A stretch of 64,000 nucleotides of DNA from Flavobacteriaceae bacterium. GTDB lineage: Bacteria; Bacteroidota; Bacteroidia; Flavobacteriales; Flavobacteriaceae. Location of the stretch: NCBI GenBank assembly GCA_002746415.1, contig NVXD01000017.1:62001-126000 (forward strand). The letters are read 5' to 3'. Numbering within the stretch: the stretch's first letter is position 1; each line of letters opens with the position of its first letter. The notes beneath the pieces were generated by a model. The model had not been told where the DNA came from. It saw nothing but the letters and a program-made list of their open reading frames with translations, and ran no database searches. This document shows, in pieces, positions 18,615 through 27,715 of this stretch. Made by a program: the position numbers and the translations under genes.

Positions 18615-19295
18615 ATGAAATTGGACAGAACACTAGAAGATCAAATTAAAGAACTAGGAGATGATCATGTTTCCGCTGCTATAGATACTCCTTTAAGAGA
18701 AGATGCCTTCTTATTGAATGATGGCGAAAAGATAGATATCATTCAAAAAAACGTGAAGGAAATTATGCTTACCCTAGGTTTGGACCTAGAAGATGATAGC
18801 CTAATGGGAACACCTAACCGTGTAGCTAAAATGTTCGTAAAAGAAATATTTGGTGGCCTTCATCCAGACCGTAAACCAAAATCATCCACCTTTGAAAACA
18901 AATACAAGTATGGTGAAATGCTTGTGGAAAAAAACATCACTCTTTATTCCACCTGCGAACATCATTTACTTCCAATTGTAGGGAAGGCACATATAGCCTA
19001 CATCTCCAAAGGAACAGTAGTTGGGCTTTCTAAAATGAATCGTATCGTGGATTATTTTGCTAAAAGACCACAAGTTCAGGAAAGATTAAACATTCAGATT
19101 GTAAAAGAACTTCAAGATGTATTGGGAACAGACGATGTTGCCTGTGTCATAGATGCTAAACACCTTTGTGTAAACTCTAGAGGCATTAGAGATGTAGATA
19201 GTAGTACTGTTACAGCTGAATATGGTGGCCGGTTTAAAGAAGAGGCTATGCGAAGAGAATTTTTGGATTACATCAACTTAGAAACCAATTTTTAA
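18615..19295 (+). CDS. folE: GTP cyclohydrolase I
   Basis: 226 residues from the ATG at 18615. I chose it over the in-frame ATG at 18582 because a promoter element lies between them and the extra residues look unlike the family. The zinc and active-site motifs STCEHHLLP and HLCVNSRGIRD are intact, along with KMNRIVDYFAKRPQVQERL. The enzyme turns GTP into dihydroneopterin triphosphate, the first step of tetrahydrofolate (or other pterin) synthesis, as a cytoplasmic decamer. It is followed after 15 bases by cysS in the same direction. Confidence 0.97.
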   Translation: MKLDRTLEDQIKELGDDHVSAAIDTPLREDAFLLNDGEKIDIIQKNVKEIMLTLGLDLEDDSLMGTPNRVAKMFVKEIFGGLHPDRKPKSSTFENKYKYGEMLVEKNITLYSTCEHHLLPIVGKAHIAYISKGTVVGLSKMNRIVDYFAKRPQVQERLNIQIVKELQDVLGTDDVACVIDAKHLCVNSRGIRDVDSSTVTAEYGGRFKEEAMRREFLDYINLETNF

Positions 19296-19310
19296 TCTTT
19301 TTTTAGCGGC

Positions 19311-20792
19311 ATGCAGTTATACAAAGAACAAACCCTTAAAATACACAATACCCTATCCAATAGTAAAGAGATTTTTCAACCTATAAATGACGGCCACGTA
19401 GGCATGTATGTTTGTGGTCCTACTGTTTATAGCAACGTGCATTTGGGAAATTGTAGAACCTTTATGTCTTTTGATATGATATTTAGGTACTTAAAGCATT
19501 TGGGGTATAAAGTGCGCTTTGTTCGTAATATTACCGATGCTGGTCATTTAGAAAATGATGCCGATGAAGGAGAGGACAAAATCGCCAAAAAAGCAAGATT
19601 GGAGCAAATTGAGCCCATGGAGGTGGTACAACGTTATACAGTTGACTTTCATAACACACTCCAAAAGTTCAATTTTTTACATCCAAGCATAGAACCCACC
19701 GCAACCGGACATATCATAGAGCAAATTGAAATTATCAAGGATATTTTAGAAAAAGGATATGCTTATGAAATTAATGGTTCTGTTTATTTTGATGTGGTTA
19801 AATTCAATGAAACAAATGACTACGGCAAATTAAGTGGTAGAAAGCTCGAGGATATGATTGCCAACACCAGAGCACTTACTGCCCAGAGCGATAAAAAGAA
19901 TCCTCAAGATTTTGCCCTTTGGAAAAAAGCTGAACAACAACATATCATGAGGTGGCCTTCCCCTTGGGGAGATGGTTTTCCTGGATGGCATTTAGAATGT
20001 ACCGCAATGAGTACCAAATACCTAGGGGAGTCTTTTGATATTCATGGTGGTGGTATGGACCTTAAGTTTCCACATCATGAATGTGAAATTGCTCAAGCAG
20101 AAGCTAGCAACGGGAAATCCCCAGTAAAATATTGGATGCATGCCAATATGCTTACGCTAAACGGTAAAAAAATGGCAAAGTCAACTGGAAACAATATTTT
20201 GCCAAATGAAATGTTTTCTGGAGAAAACAAAATCTTAAGTAAGCCTTTTGCGCCTTCTATAGTCCGATTTTTTATGATGCAAGCACATTATGCAAGCATC
20301 TTAGATTTAAGCAATGATGCCCTATTGGCTTCTGAAAAAGGGTTTCATAAATTGATGGATTCCTTTGCCACTTTAGATAATTTGGAAACGGGAACAATAT
20401 CAGGTTTCGAAGTTTCTGAATGGAAACAGAAGTGCTACAATGCGATGAACGATGATTTTAACACACCAATCCTCATAGCACAATTGTTTGATGCCGTGAA
20501 ACACATCAATCTTATAAAAGAAGGTACCATAAGTATTACAGATAAAGACAAAACACAACTGCAACAGTATATGAATACTTTTGTTTTTGATATTTTGGGA
20601 TTGGAAAACAACAACAGTTCTGATGCTGATTCAGATAAACTATCCGGAACGGTTGACTTATTAATCCAATTGCGAAATGAAGCCCGCAGCAATAAAGATT
20701 TTGCTACATCTGATAAAATAAGAGATCAATTGGCAGTGCTGGGCATTCAATTAAAAGATGGGAAAGAAGGTACCACTTTTAGCCTTTCATAA
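19311..20792 (+). CDS. cysS: cysteinyl-tRNA synthetase
   Basis: 493 residues. Class I signatures: the HIGH-type motif as VHLGN within [13 protein letters not shown], and KMSKS as KMAKSTGN. The zinc ligands are visible in [14 protein letters not shown] and HHECEIAQ. The C-terminal tail includes the usual helical domain ([24 protein letters not shown]). It charges tRNA-Cys in the cytoplasm as a monomer. It lies 15 bases after folE. Confidence 0.98.
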   Translation: MQLYKEQTLKIHNTLSNSKEIFQPINDGHVGMYVCGPTVYSNVHLGNCRTFMSFDMIFRYLKHLGYKVRFVRNITDAGHLENDADEGEDKIAKKARLEQIEPMEVVQRYTVDFHNTLQKFNFLHPSIEPTATGHIIEQIEIIKDILEKGYAYEINGSVYFDVVKFNETNDYGKLSGRKLEDMIANTRALTAQSDKKNPQDFALWKKAEQQHIMRWPSPWGDGFPGWHLECTAMSTKYLGESFDIHGGGMDLKFPHHECEIAQAEASNGKSPVKYWMHANMLTLNGKKMAKSTGNNILPNEMFSGENKILSKPFAPSIVRFFMMQAHYASILDLSNDALLASEKGFHKLMDSFATLDNLETGTISGFEVSEWKQKCYNAMNDDFNTPILIAQLFDAVKHINLIKEGTISITDKDKTQLQQYMNTFVFDILGLENNNSSDADSDKLSGTVDLLIQLRNEARSNKDFATSDKIRDQLAVLGIQLKDGKEGTTFSLS

Positions 20793-20886
20793 TAACACCA
20801 TTGTACATTTTTTTGACTAAATTCAAGATTAATAAAGCAGTCTTTATATTAAAATATTCCCGATATTTATAGAAACTACGACACTT

Positions 20887-21108
20887 GTGAAAAAAATACT
20901 AATAGCTCCTTTTGTTTTTTTGGTGAAAGCGTACCAATATCTCATTTCACCATTAACACCTGCCACTTGTCGTTATTCTCCAACTTGTTCACATTACACC
21001 TTACAAGCTTTAAAAAAACATGGGCTCTTTAAAGGGGGTTGGCTGGCTATAAAACGTATTTTTGGATGTAATCCATGGGGCGGAAAAGGATATGACCCTG
21101 TTCCATAA
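20887..21108 (+). CDS. yidD: membrane protein insertion efficiency factor YidD
   Basis: 73 residues from a GTG start at 20887. The conserved core is complete: [20 protein letters not shown], then [21 protein letters not shown] and [13 protein letters not shown]. YidD is a small amphipathic, membrane-associated protein that helps YidC insert membrane proteins. Here it stands apart from rpmH/rnpA and near lgt, an arrangement common in Bacteroidota. Confidence 0.95.
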   Translation: MKKILIAPFVFLVKAYQYLISPLTPATCRYSPTCSHYTLQALKKHGLFKGGWLAIKRIFGCNPWGGKGYDPVP

Positions 21109-21254
21109 ACAATTGAAAGGGCAGTTGAAAAAAAGCTATTCACTAATTCATTACCCGCTTCATGAACTCCTTTCATTAAAAAATTAAATTTATGATTACC
21201 CCAAATTTTCTTTCTCAGTAAATACCTATATTAGCTTTCCAAAAACAACTATTT

Positions 21255-22223
21255 ATGTATTTTTTAGGATTTAACTGGAACCCAAATGAAACATTATTCA
21301 GCCTTGGTCCATTACAAATAAAATATTACAATCTTTTATGGATTGCTGCTTTTGCCTTAGGATGGTACATAATGAAGCGAATCTTTCAAAATGAAAAAAA
21401 ATCCATGGAAGAATTGGATTCTCTTTTCATTTATACGGTATTGGCCACTATGTTGGGCGCAAGATTAGGTCATGTGTTTTTCTATGATTGGGCCTATTAC
21501 CAAAATCATTTGTTAGAAATTTTATTACCCATAAGGGAAAATTCCAATGGCGCCATACTTGGTTTTATAAAAGGGTATGAGTTTACTGGTTTTGCTGGCT
21601 TAGCAAGTCATGGAGCTACCATTGGTATTATTATTGGACTGTATTTATATACCCGTAAATTCCCAAAATTCAAATTATTATGGCTTTTGGATCGAATGGT
21701 TGCTCCTGCGGCAATTGGTGCTTTTTGCGTACGTTTAGGGAATTTCTTTAATTCAGAGATTAATGGAAAAATAACTGATGGGTCTTTTGCCCTAGCAACA
21801 CGTTTTATTCGTGATTCTGATGACATGCGTGCTTCTGAGGCAATGAGAATTACCAAAGAAAAAACGATCAATGCTGCTTATGCCGCCATAGAAAACAATC
21901 CAGAATTTTCTGCTATTTTAGAAGCAATTCCATATAGACATCCTGCTCAGTTGTATGAAGGAATAGGCTATATTTTTGTGTTCTTAATTCTTTACTTCCT
22001 GTATTGGAAGACTGAAATAAAAAATCAAGCTGGTTTCCTTTTTGGTTTGTTTTTAGTGTTGTTATGGACTGTTCGCTTCTTTGTGGAATATGTGAAGAAA
22101 AGCCAAGGTGGTTTTGAAGATTCACTTGGATTATTATCTACAGGCCAATGGTTGAGCCTGCCATTTATCTTAATTGGACTTTTCTTTATGTTTAAATCCA
22201 AGATATTAAAATCCAAAGCATAA
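21255..22223 (+). CDS. lgt: prolipoprotein diacylglyceryl transferase
   Basis: 322 residues with about seven membrane helices. Family motifs include the early LGPLQIKYYNLLWIAAF, the GARLGHVFFYD loop, GLASHGATIGI, the lipid-binding signature RLGNFFNSEINGK and the C-terminal HPAQLYEGIGY. Lgt adds diacylglycerol to the lipobox Cys of lipoproteins, the first step of their maturation; this window alone encodes many such substrates. It is somewhat longer than E. coli Lgt (291), with an extra segment around residues 195-225. A DUF192 lipoprotein follows after 16 bases. Confidence 0.97.
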   Translation: MYFLGFNWNPNETLFSLGPLQIKYYNLLWIAAFALGWYIMKRIFQNEKKSMEELDSLFIYTVLATMLGARLGHVFFYDWAYYQNHLLEILLPIRENSNGAILGFIKGYEFTGFAGLASHGATIGIIIGLYLYTRKFPKFKLLWLLDRMVAPAAIGAFCVRLGNFFNSEINGKITDGSFALATRFIRDSDDMRASEAMRITKEKTINAAYAAIENNPEFSAILEAIPYRHPAQLYEGIGYIFVFLILYFLYWKTEIKNQAGFLFGLFLVLLWTVRFFVEYVKKSQGGFEDSLGLLSTGQWLSLPFILIGLFFMFKSKILKSKA

Positions 22224-22239
22224 CTAAATACTATTCAAT

Positions 22240-22728
22240 ATGAAAATTCAATTCATTTTTTTCTTATTGATTACTTCTCTTTTTGTCCTAGTTTCATGTA
22301 GGAATGAAGACAAAAAAGTAGTAAAAATTGAGCCTATTACTTTTAATAAAGAAGGAGAACTCACCATTTATAAAACAGCTACTGATTCTATTCTGACTCT
22401 AGTAAATATTGAAATTGCAGATAGCGAGTATGAAACCCAAACTGGGCTCATGTATCGTGAAACCATGGAAGAAGACCAAGGAATGTTCTTTATTTTTTCA
22501 GAAGAAAAAATGCATTCTTTTTATATGAAAAACACCAAAATAGCCTTGGATATTGTTTTTATTGATGCTGACTTAAAAATTGCCAGTTTTCAAGAAAATA
22601 CAACACCGCTTAATGAAGCAGGTTTATCATCACAAATTCCAATTCAATACGTTTTAGAACTCAATGCTGGTCTTGTTAAAAAATGGGGCTTAAAGATTCA
22701 TGATAGCGTAACTTATACAAAGCAATAA
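22240..22728 (+). CDS. DUF192 family lipoprotein
   Basis: 162 residues. The lipoprotein signal ends FVLVSCRNE (Cys near 20). The DUF192 core follows: VNIEIADSEYETQTGLMYRE, GMFFIFSEEKMHSFYMKNT, ALDIVFIDADLKI and QYVLELNAGLVKKWGLK. The family is widespread and secreted; its biochemical function is not established. It is grouped with lgt and the acetyltransferase gene (13-base gap), probably as one transcript. Confidence 0.88.
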   Translation: MKIQFIFFLLITSLFVLVSCRNEDKKVVKIEPITFNKEGELTIYKTATDSILTLVNIEIADSEYETQTGLMYRETMEEDQGMFFIFSEEKMHSFYMKNTKIALDIVFIDADLKIASFQENTTPLNEAGLSSQIPIQYVLELNAGLVKKWGLKIHDSVTYTKQ

Positions 22729-22741
22729 TTCACAAAGTGTC

Positions 22742-23263
22742 ATGGATTATCTTCTAGAAGGCGTAACAAGCAATAGACTTCTTTTTAGAAAATTGAATCC
22801 TATTGATTTTGATGCTTGGTTGCCTTTTCATGAAAACCCACTATCAACTCAGTTTTGGGAAGGCAAGCAAGCAGAACCAAAGATAGCATGTCAACTGTGG
22901 CTTGATAAAACGTTCTACCGCTACAAAAATAAATTAGGGGGTATGAATGCCTTAATAGCTATCCAAACAGAAGCGCTCGTTGGCCAATGTGGTTTGTTGG
23001 TGCAAAATGTAGATGGCATAGTCGAATTAGAGATTGGATATTCTATACTACCCCACTATTGGAAAAATGGTTATGCTACGGAAGCCGCTACAAAATGCAA
23101 ACAGTTTGCCTTTGAAAATAAGTTGGCAACATCTTTAATTTCCATAATTCATATTGATAATATTCCATCTCAAAAAGTGGCCATAAATAATGGAATGCAC
23201 ATAGAAAAAACAACGGTATACAAAGACAATCCTGTCCATATTTTTAGGGTTTATGCCCAATAA
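22742..23263 (+). CDS. GNAT-family N-acetyltransferase (RimJ/RimL type)
   Basis: 173 residues. Family layout: an early TSNRLLFRKLNPIDFDAW strand, the ELEIGYSILPHYWKNGYATEA segment (acetyl-CoA-binding loop) and IHIDNIPSQKVAINNGM, typical of enzymes that acetylate protein N-termini or small amines. The cytoplasmic substrate is unknown. It follows the DUF192 lipoprotein closely and precedes the double ABC ATPase gene. Confidence 0.85.
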   Translation: MDYLLEGVTSNRLLFRKLNPIDFDAWLPFHENPLSTQFWEGKQAEPKIACQLWLDKTFYRYKNKLGGMNALIAIQTEALVGQCGLLVQNVDGIVELEIGYSILPHYWKNGYATEAATKCKQFAFENKLATSLISIIHIDNIPSQKVAINNGMHIEKTTVYKDNPVHIFRVYAQ

Positions 23264-23297
23264 TCCATACATTTCCCTTCCAAATAGATGATGCTTC

Positions 23298-24572
23298 ATG
23301 AACCCAAGAAAACACTGGGCGGTCTTTATAAATAACCAATCCAATAAAGAATATTTTATACAACTACTTTTAAAGGAGCATACACCAGAAGGTTTTAAAG
23401 AACTTGAAGGATTACAAGGTGTGTTATTCTCAAAATTAAGCTTGTATAAATTTATAGATGATGAAGAACGGCATGACGAAAAAACCATTACCCAAGACAC
23501 TGAACAAAGTCTTAAATCCATGTCTAGCGGAGAGCAAAAAAAGGCACTTCTACAACATTTGCTCCAATCTAACCCAGATTTTTTAATTCTTGACAATCCC
23601 TTTGATAATTTAGATACTGAATTTCAAAAGGAATTAAAAAAATTACTAAAAACCGTATCCAATAAAACAAACATCATACAATTGATTAGCAGAAAATCTG
23701 ACCTGCTACCTTTTATCACCCAATTTACCAGTTTGGAGGGAAAATCAATTGCTTTTCACAAAAAGCCAAGTGCCCTTGTTGAAAGTAATAATAACACCCC
23801 TGACTATTCCAACAATACTGTTCCCCCTCCCCTACATTCATATCCCTATACCGAAGAAACGCTCCTAACTTTAAAAAACATATCTGTAAGCTTTGATGGT
23901 AAGCCAGTACTAAAAAATATTCATTGGGAAATAAAACCTGGGGAATTTTGGCAACTAGCAGGCAAAAACGGAAGTGGCAAAACTACGATTCTATCCATGA
24001 TAACTGGAGACAACAGTAAAGGGTATGGACAAGAACTGTATCTTTTTGGAAGAAAAAAAGGGACAGGAGAAAGTATTTGGGACATTAAAGAAAAACTAGG
24101 CTATGTAACGCCTTCTATGACCGATAAATTTACAGGGCATCATACTTTAGAACATATGATCATCTCTGGCCTAAATGATTCTATAGGACTCTACAAAAGG
24201 CCAAGCGAAATTCAATTACAACTAGCAAAAAAATGGTTGCAGTTCATTGAAATGTGGGATAATAGAAACACCTATTTTCATGACTTGTCTATGGGGCAAA
24301 AACGATTGATCATGACCGTTAGGGCGATGGTAAAACATCCCTTATTATTAATCTTAGATGAACCCACTGCCGGACTGGATGATAAAAGCGCCTTATTATT
24401 TACACATTTGGTGAACAAAATAGCCCACGAAAGTACAACTGCCATTGTTTTTGTATCCCATAGAAAAGAACCAGGTTTGGAGCCACAATTTATATATGAA
24501 TTACAGATGTCAGACAAGGGGTCTATTGGAATAGTTACTAAAAAACACAGTACAGACAAAAACATTGTTTAA
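23298..24572 (+). CDS. double ABC ATPase, ModF-like, with a decayed first domain
   Basis: 424 residues with two ABC-type domains and no membrane segments. The second domain is complete: Walker A GKNGSGKTT (about 222-230), signature LSMGQKR (about 331-337) and Walker B LLLILDEPTAGLD. The first (1-160) has a signature-like SSGEQ (76-80) and a Walker B-like DFLILDNPFDNLD (94-106) but no Walker A P-loop, and is shorter than usual. The layout recalls ModF/PhrA proteins, whose exact role is unclear. With one ATP site defective, the protein would hydrolyse ATP asymmetrically or rely on domain two alone. No permease gene is adjacent. Confidence 0.75.
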   Translation: MNPRKHWAVFINNQSNKEYFIQLLLKEHTPEGFKELEGLQGVLFSKLSLYKFIDDEERHDEKTITQDTEQSLKSMSSGEQKKALLQHLLQSNPDFLILDNPFDNLDTEFQKELKKLLKTVSNKTNIIQLISRKSDLLPFITQFTSLEGKSIAFHKKPSALVESNNNTPDYSNNTVPPPLHSYPYTEETLLTLKNISVSFDGKPVLKNIHWEIKPGEFWQLAGKNGSGKTTILSMITGDNSKGYGQELYLFGRKKGTGESIWDIKEKLGYVTPSMTDKFTGHHTLEHMIISGLNDSIGLYKRPSEIQLQLAKKWLQFIEMWDNRNTYFHDLSMGQKRLIMTVRAMVKHPLLLILDEPTAGLDDKSALLFTHLVNKIAHESTTAIVFVSHRKEPGLEPQFIYELQMSDKGSIGIVTKKHSTDKNIV

Positions 24573-24704
24573 CACTTCAATTCTAGCAAATAAATACTTC
24601 TTATTGATACTGAGTTTGTTTTCAAATTAAAATATTATCATAAACCCAGACGTTACTATATAGAAATACCTAAAACATTACTACTTAGATTGTACCTCTT
24701 CATT

Positions 24705-25727
24705 ATGAAAACAAACAATATATTTATTTGTTGCTGTTTCATTATTCTATTCGGTTGCAAAAAAGATCCTGTAGTAGCTGAAACAAGCCTTTGTCCGGCT
24801 GAAGGCTTAATACAAACTTTTACCACACCCGACGGGGAAGAATTTTTCATCTATGAAGATGGAGCTGCGTACACGAATTCCAATGGTTCTTGTAATTTTG
24901 AATTACAATATTTTGATGCTAAATTTATTGCAATCAATTATGAAACAATAGCAACAGAAACCTTCTTAATCACGGACGAAGGAGATTTGTTTCCAACTAA
25001 AAGTAACTTTTACGAAGATTTTGAGAACACATCTGAAATTGAAGATTTATTTGTGAGTTCACTTACAGATACCCATCTATACTGGACAAGTTTCACTTTG
25101 CAAAGCCCTGCAACTCCTGAAGTTGCTGACTACACTAATCTTTTCCAATGCATAATGAACGGAACTTGCACTTTTATTGACAATAAAATTGAAGTAATAA
25201 AAGACCCCACCGATGCATCAAATCAAGTATTACAACTTACAAGTATTTCACCTACTGCTGCAATGGTAACATCAAAGACATCCATATCCTCAAGTCTAAA
25301 TTTTTACCCAAAAGATTCGGAGCTTTGGTTTGAAGCTGATTATTATATCTTAGATGGAATGCCGTTTAGCATTGTAGATTTTGAAAGCACCTATTTTTTT
25401 CAAGAGCCAGGACCAAGAATTGTCATTAGAGAGCGTAAATTGGAGCTAGAGAATAAATTTGGTTCTAAATTAAATTTTGAAAATACTTCAGCAGCAACTA
25501 TTTCTCCAAAACAATGGTTCACCTTAAAAGTACATCTAAAATTTAGCGATGTTCAAGATGGAGTTATTGAAATTTGGCAAGATGGTATTCCTATCATTTC
25601 AACTGTCGGGATTAATCTACCAATATCAAATTCAATTCAAAATATTCTTGAAGTAGGAGCTACAGCATCTTCTATTGGTTGCATTTTACTTATGGACAAC
25701 ATAAGGATTTCAAATACTCCCTTTTAA
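24705..25727 (+). CDS. lipoprotein with a C-terminal concanavalin/polysaccharide-lyase-like fold
   Basis: 340 residues from the ATG at 24705 (an in-frame ATG lies 15 bases earlier, but the lipoprotein signal fits the later one). The signal ends IILFGCKKD, with Cys near 19. From about residue 110 the sequence resembles secreted jelly-roll lyase/lectin domains: FYPKDSELWFEADYYI, GPRIVIRERKLELENKF, and the near-terminal WFTLKVHLKFSDVQDGVIEIW and WQDGIPII. The resemblance to the heparin-lyase-like family is by pattern only; catalytic residues cannot be assigned. It stands alone, with spacers on both sides. Confidence 0.6.
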   Translation: MKTNNIFICCCFIILFGCKKDPVVAETSLCPAEGLIQTFTTPDGEEFFIYEDGAAYTNSNGSCNFELQYFDAKFIAINYETIATETFLITDEGDLFPTKSNFYEDFENTSEIEDLFVSSLTDTHLYWTSFTLQSPATPEVADYTNLFQCIMNGTCTFIDNKIEVIKDPTDASNQVLQLTSISPTAAMVTSKTSISSSLNFYPKDSELWFEADYYILDGMPFSIVDFESTYFFQEPGPRIVIRERKLELENKFGSKLNFENTSAATISPKQWFTLKVHLKFSDVQDGVIEIWQDGIPIISTVGINLPISNSIQNILEVGATASSIGCILLMDNIRISNTPF

Positions 25728-25888
25728 GTCATAAAAACACGGCTTAAGACGGCATATAAAACCTTTGCTCGCATTTAAAAAAAAGATATCATCACTTTAC
25801 CCCTCTAACCTAATTTCCTTAATCCTACTCAGAGTGTATTTCGTCGAATATCGCCTTAATACTACCAATTCCTTTCACCCAAGAAACC

Positions 25889-25918
25889 TTGTTATTAAAC
25901 GATAGTTGGGTAAGTTTG
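25889..25918 (+). promoter_or_regulatory. Bacteroidota-type promoter for the small membrane protein
   Basis: TTG (25889-25891), 19 bases, then TAAGTTTG (25911-25918): both elements and the spacing match the consensus. The start point would be near 25925, which leaves a leader of about 55-95 bases. The -7 element also sits in the small inverted repeat GGGTAAGTTTGACCC. Confidence 0.7.
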
Positions 25919-26017
25919 ACCCAAATATCTTCACATTATCTATTTATTTAAAGGCTTTCAGTATCTCGCCAGATATTTGTCATGAACCAAATGACGAATG
26001 ATATAAATTATCAGGAT

Positions 26018-26185
26018 ATGAAAAAAATACTACTTTTAAAAAACATTTATTTTGACGCATTTAGGAATTTAGGAAATATAATTCTCCGAAATTCATTTAA
26101 GATATATTCTTGGTTGTGTTTAGCGCTTATTTTTATAGTGATCTATGCATTTATATACAGACTATCAACAGGTTTTGTCTTTTAA
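26018..26185 (+). CDS. small single-pass membrane protein (probably DUF6747)
   Basis: 55 residues from the ATG at 26018; an upstream in-frame ATG at 25982 would add 12 residues. It starts MKKILLLKNIYFDAFRNLG and has one hydrophobic segment (LCLALIFIVIYAFIYRL) with a short tail STGFVF. The sequence resembles the flavobacterial DUF6747 family by recollection, function unknown. It has its own perfect promoter and its own terminator, which argues that it is a real gene. Confidence 0.65.
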   Translation: MKKILLLKNIYFDAFRNLGNIILRNSFKIYSWLCLALIFIVIYAFIYRLSTGFVF

Positions 26186-26211
26186 ATAAAAAATAATTTA
26201 GGTTAAGTGTT

Positions 26212-26246
26212 AGCCCTGGACTTGCCATGTTCCAGGGCTTTTTTTG
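26212..26246 (+). terminator. intrinsic terminator of the small membrane-protein gene
   Basis: Perfect 9-bp stem AGCCCTGGA / TCCAGGGCT with a 10-base loop, followed by eight T. It also lies just past the stop of the leftward NCS1 permease gene, where the hairpin might stop transcription too, but no T-tract follows on that strand. Confidence 0.85.
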
Positions 26247-26248
26247 TT

Positions 26249-27664
26249 TTACACAAGGTTTTTCTTCTGGAAATACTTGCTTAAAAGCATAAATACCAAT
26301 CCACAACTGATCCAAGCTGGGAGTGTAAGAAAGGATAAAAACACATTAAACTGCAGTGATATAAAGTAAAAAACAGCAAAAGTTCCTGCCCAAGCAATGA
26401 GTACAGCCATATTGAATTTTAAGCCAGTTTTTTCTGCATAAAACCTTTGTATGCCAAATTTATCTGCAAAAAAGTGTTCAAATACAATGATTGCCCCAAT
26501 TGGCGCCAAAATGAAGCCATAAAAAGCTACAAAATCCAATAGTTTCATTGCAAACGCTGGAAACAACCCGGCAATTGTAGCAACCGTACCCGCAATTATA
26601 GTCACCCAAAAAGTAGAAACTTTGGGCATAATGGCCTGAAAAGCAAGACCAGCCCTATATATTGTTGGATTAGCAGTTGTCCATCCTGCTAGAACAACGG
26701 TTATAATGCCAAAAACTCCAATAGCATTATTGGCTAGTGGTCCAGGAGCAACAGAAGGCGCTTCACCATTTGCAAGTAACCCTTGAGCCTCAGGGGATTT
26801 TAAATATACAGCATACAGTAATGCAGCAGCTATCCATGCCATATAATGACCCACGTACATTCCTGCAGCGGTTGTCCATCCTGAATTTGCATTTTTCGCA
26901 AAACGAAAAACAGAAAGATCTGACATCCCAATATGCATAGCGCCATTGGCAAACCAAGACCAAAAAACAACATGCCAAAAAGTGTACTTTAGTTGCCCTG
27001 GAAAAGGTTCTCCACCTTCACCCCAAATTGCCCAAAATTCAGAAAAACTACTAACACCTAATTGTTGTAAAGCAACTATACCACAGGCTAAAAAGGCAAT
27101 GACGATAATTGGAGACATCCAATTTGCCGCTTTAGACACTGTATTAAATCCTTTTGCTGCTATTAATGAAATTACCGTTCCAATAACTAGAACAATCAAT
27201 ACCCAAGTAATACCATTGGGTAGAGTATCTGTAAGTTTTGGCATTTCCATGTCAAAAGGAATACCGACTGCCGTAGCAGAAACAGTTATCATAGCACCCG
27301 CTAGAAAGCAAAAAAGCACTCCATTTGCTAAATTATAACCGATTACAAGTTTTCTTCCGCAGATTTTTTCCAAATGATAATACAAGGTAAGCCTATATTT
27401 TACTGCAATTTCAGAGGTAAGGTAGCGCCAACTCAAAACAGCCATTAAATTTCCTAACAATAAACCAATAATTAAATCGAACGCACTTACACCAGCAGTT
27501 AAAAATAATGGTCCTATTATAAATTCGGTTCCAGCAGCATGTTCACCTGCGTACATTCCCAGAAAACTTTTCCAGCTTTTCCAACTGGATTTTGGAACTG
27601 GAGTTCTTTCAAATTCTCCTCCTGCACTATTTTCAATCTCTTCCTCTATATTTAACTGACTCAT
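26249..27664 (-). CDS. NCS1-family permease (purine-cytosine permease type) in the rhamnose operon
   Basis: 471 residues with about 12 membrane helices. The pattern is that of NCS1/cytosine-permease proteins: SFLGMYAGEHAAGTEFIIGP in helix 1, ALLGNLMAVLSWRY-like helix 2, WSWFANGAMHIGMSDLSVFR and GWTTANPTIYRAG. NCS1 proteins usually import nucleobases or related compounds. Here it is the last gene of the L-rhamnose operon, 47 bases after the lactate dehydrogenase gene, and no other sugar transporter lies in that operon, so it may carry rhamnose or a product such as lactate; this is inference from position. The spacer before its start is made of 15-base repeats. Confidence 0.8.
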   Translation of the reverse strand: MSQLNIEEEIENSAGGEFERTPVPKSSWKSWKSFLGMYAGEHAAGTEFIIGPLFLTAGVSAFDLIIGLLLGNLMAVLSWRYLTSEIAVKYRLTLYYHLEKICGRKLVIGYNLANGVLFCFLAGAMITVSATAVGIPFDMEMPKLTDTLPNGITWVLIVLVIGTVISLIAAKGFNTVSKAANWMSPIIVIAFLACGIVALQQLGVSSFSEFWAIWGEGGEPFPGQLKYTFWHVVFWSWFANGAMHIGMSDLSVFRFAKNANSGWTTAAGMYVGHYMAWIAAALLYAVYLKSPEAQGLLANGEAPSVAPGPLANNAIGVFGIITVVLAGWTTANPTIYRAGLAFQAIMPKVSTFWVTIIAGTVATIAGLFPAFAMKLLDFVAFYGFILAPIGAIIVFEHFFADKFGIQRFYAEKTGLKFNMAVLIAWAGTFAVFYFISLQFNVFLSFLTLPAWISCGLVFMLLSKYFQKKNLV

Positions 27665-27715
27665 GGTTATGTTGGTATTGGTTATGTTGGTATTGGTTAT
27701 GTTGGTATTGGTTAT
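27665..27715. repeat. 15-bp tandem repeat, 3.4 copies, just upstream of the permease start
   Basis: Three exact copies of GGTTATGTTGGTATT (reverse strand AATACCAACATAACC) plus six bases of a fourth. They fill essentially the whole gap between the lactate dehydrogenase stop and the permease ATG, so copy number would change the distance to the ribosome start region. Confidence 0.9.

Noticed and set aside
26212-26246. Rho-independent terminator for the leftward rhamnose operon
   Set aside because: The hairpin has no T-tract on the reverse strand, so it is assigned only to the small rightward gene.
27665-27715. 15-base repeats as a short CRISPR array
   Set aside because: Repeats are contiguous with no spacers and no cas genes are present.
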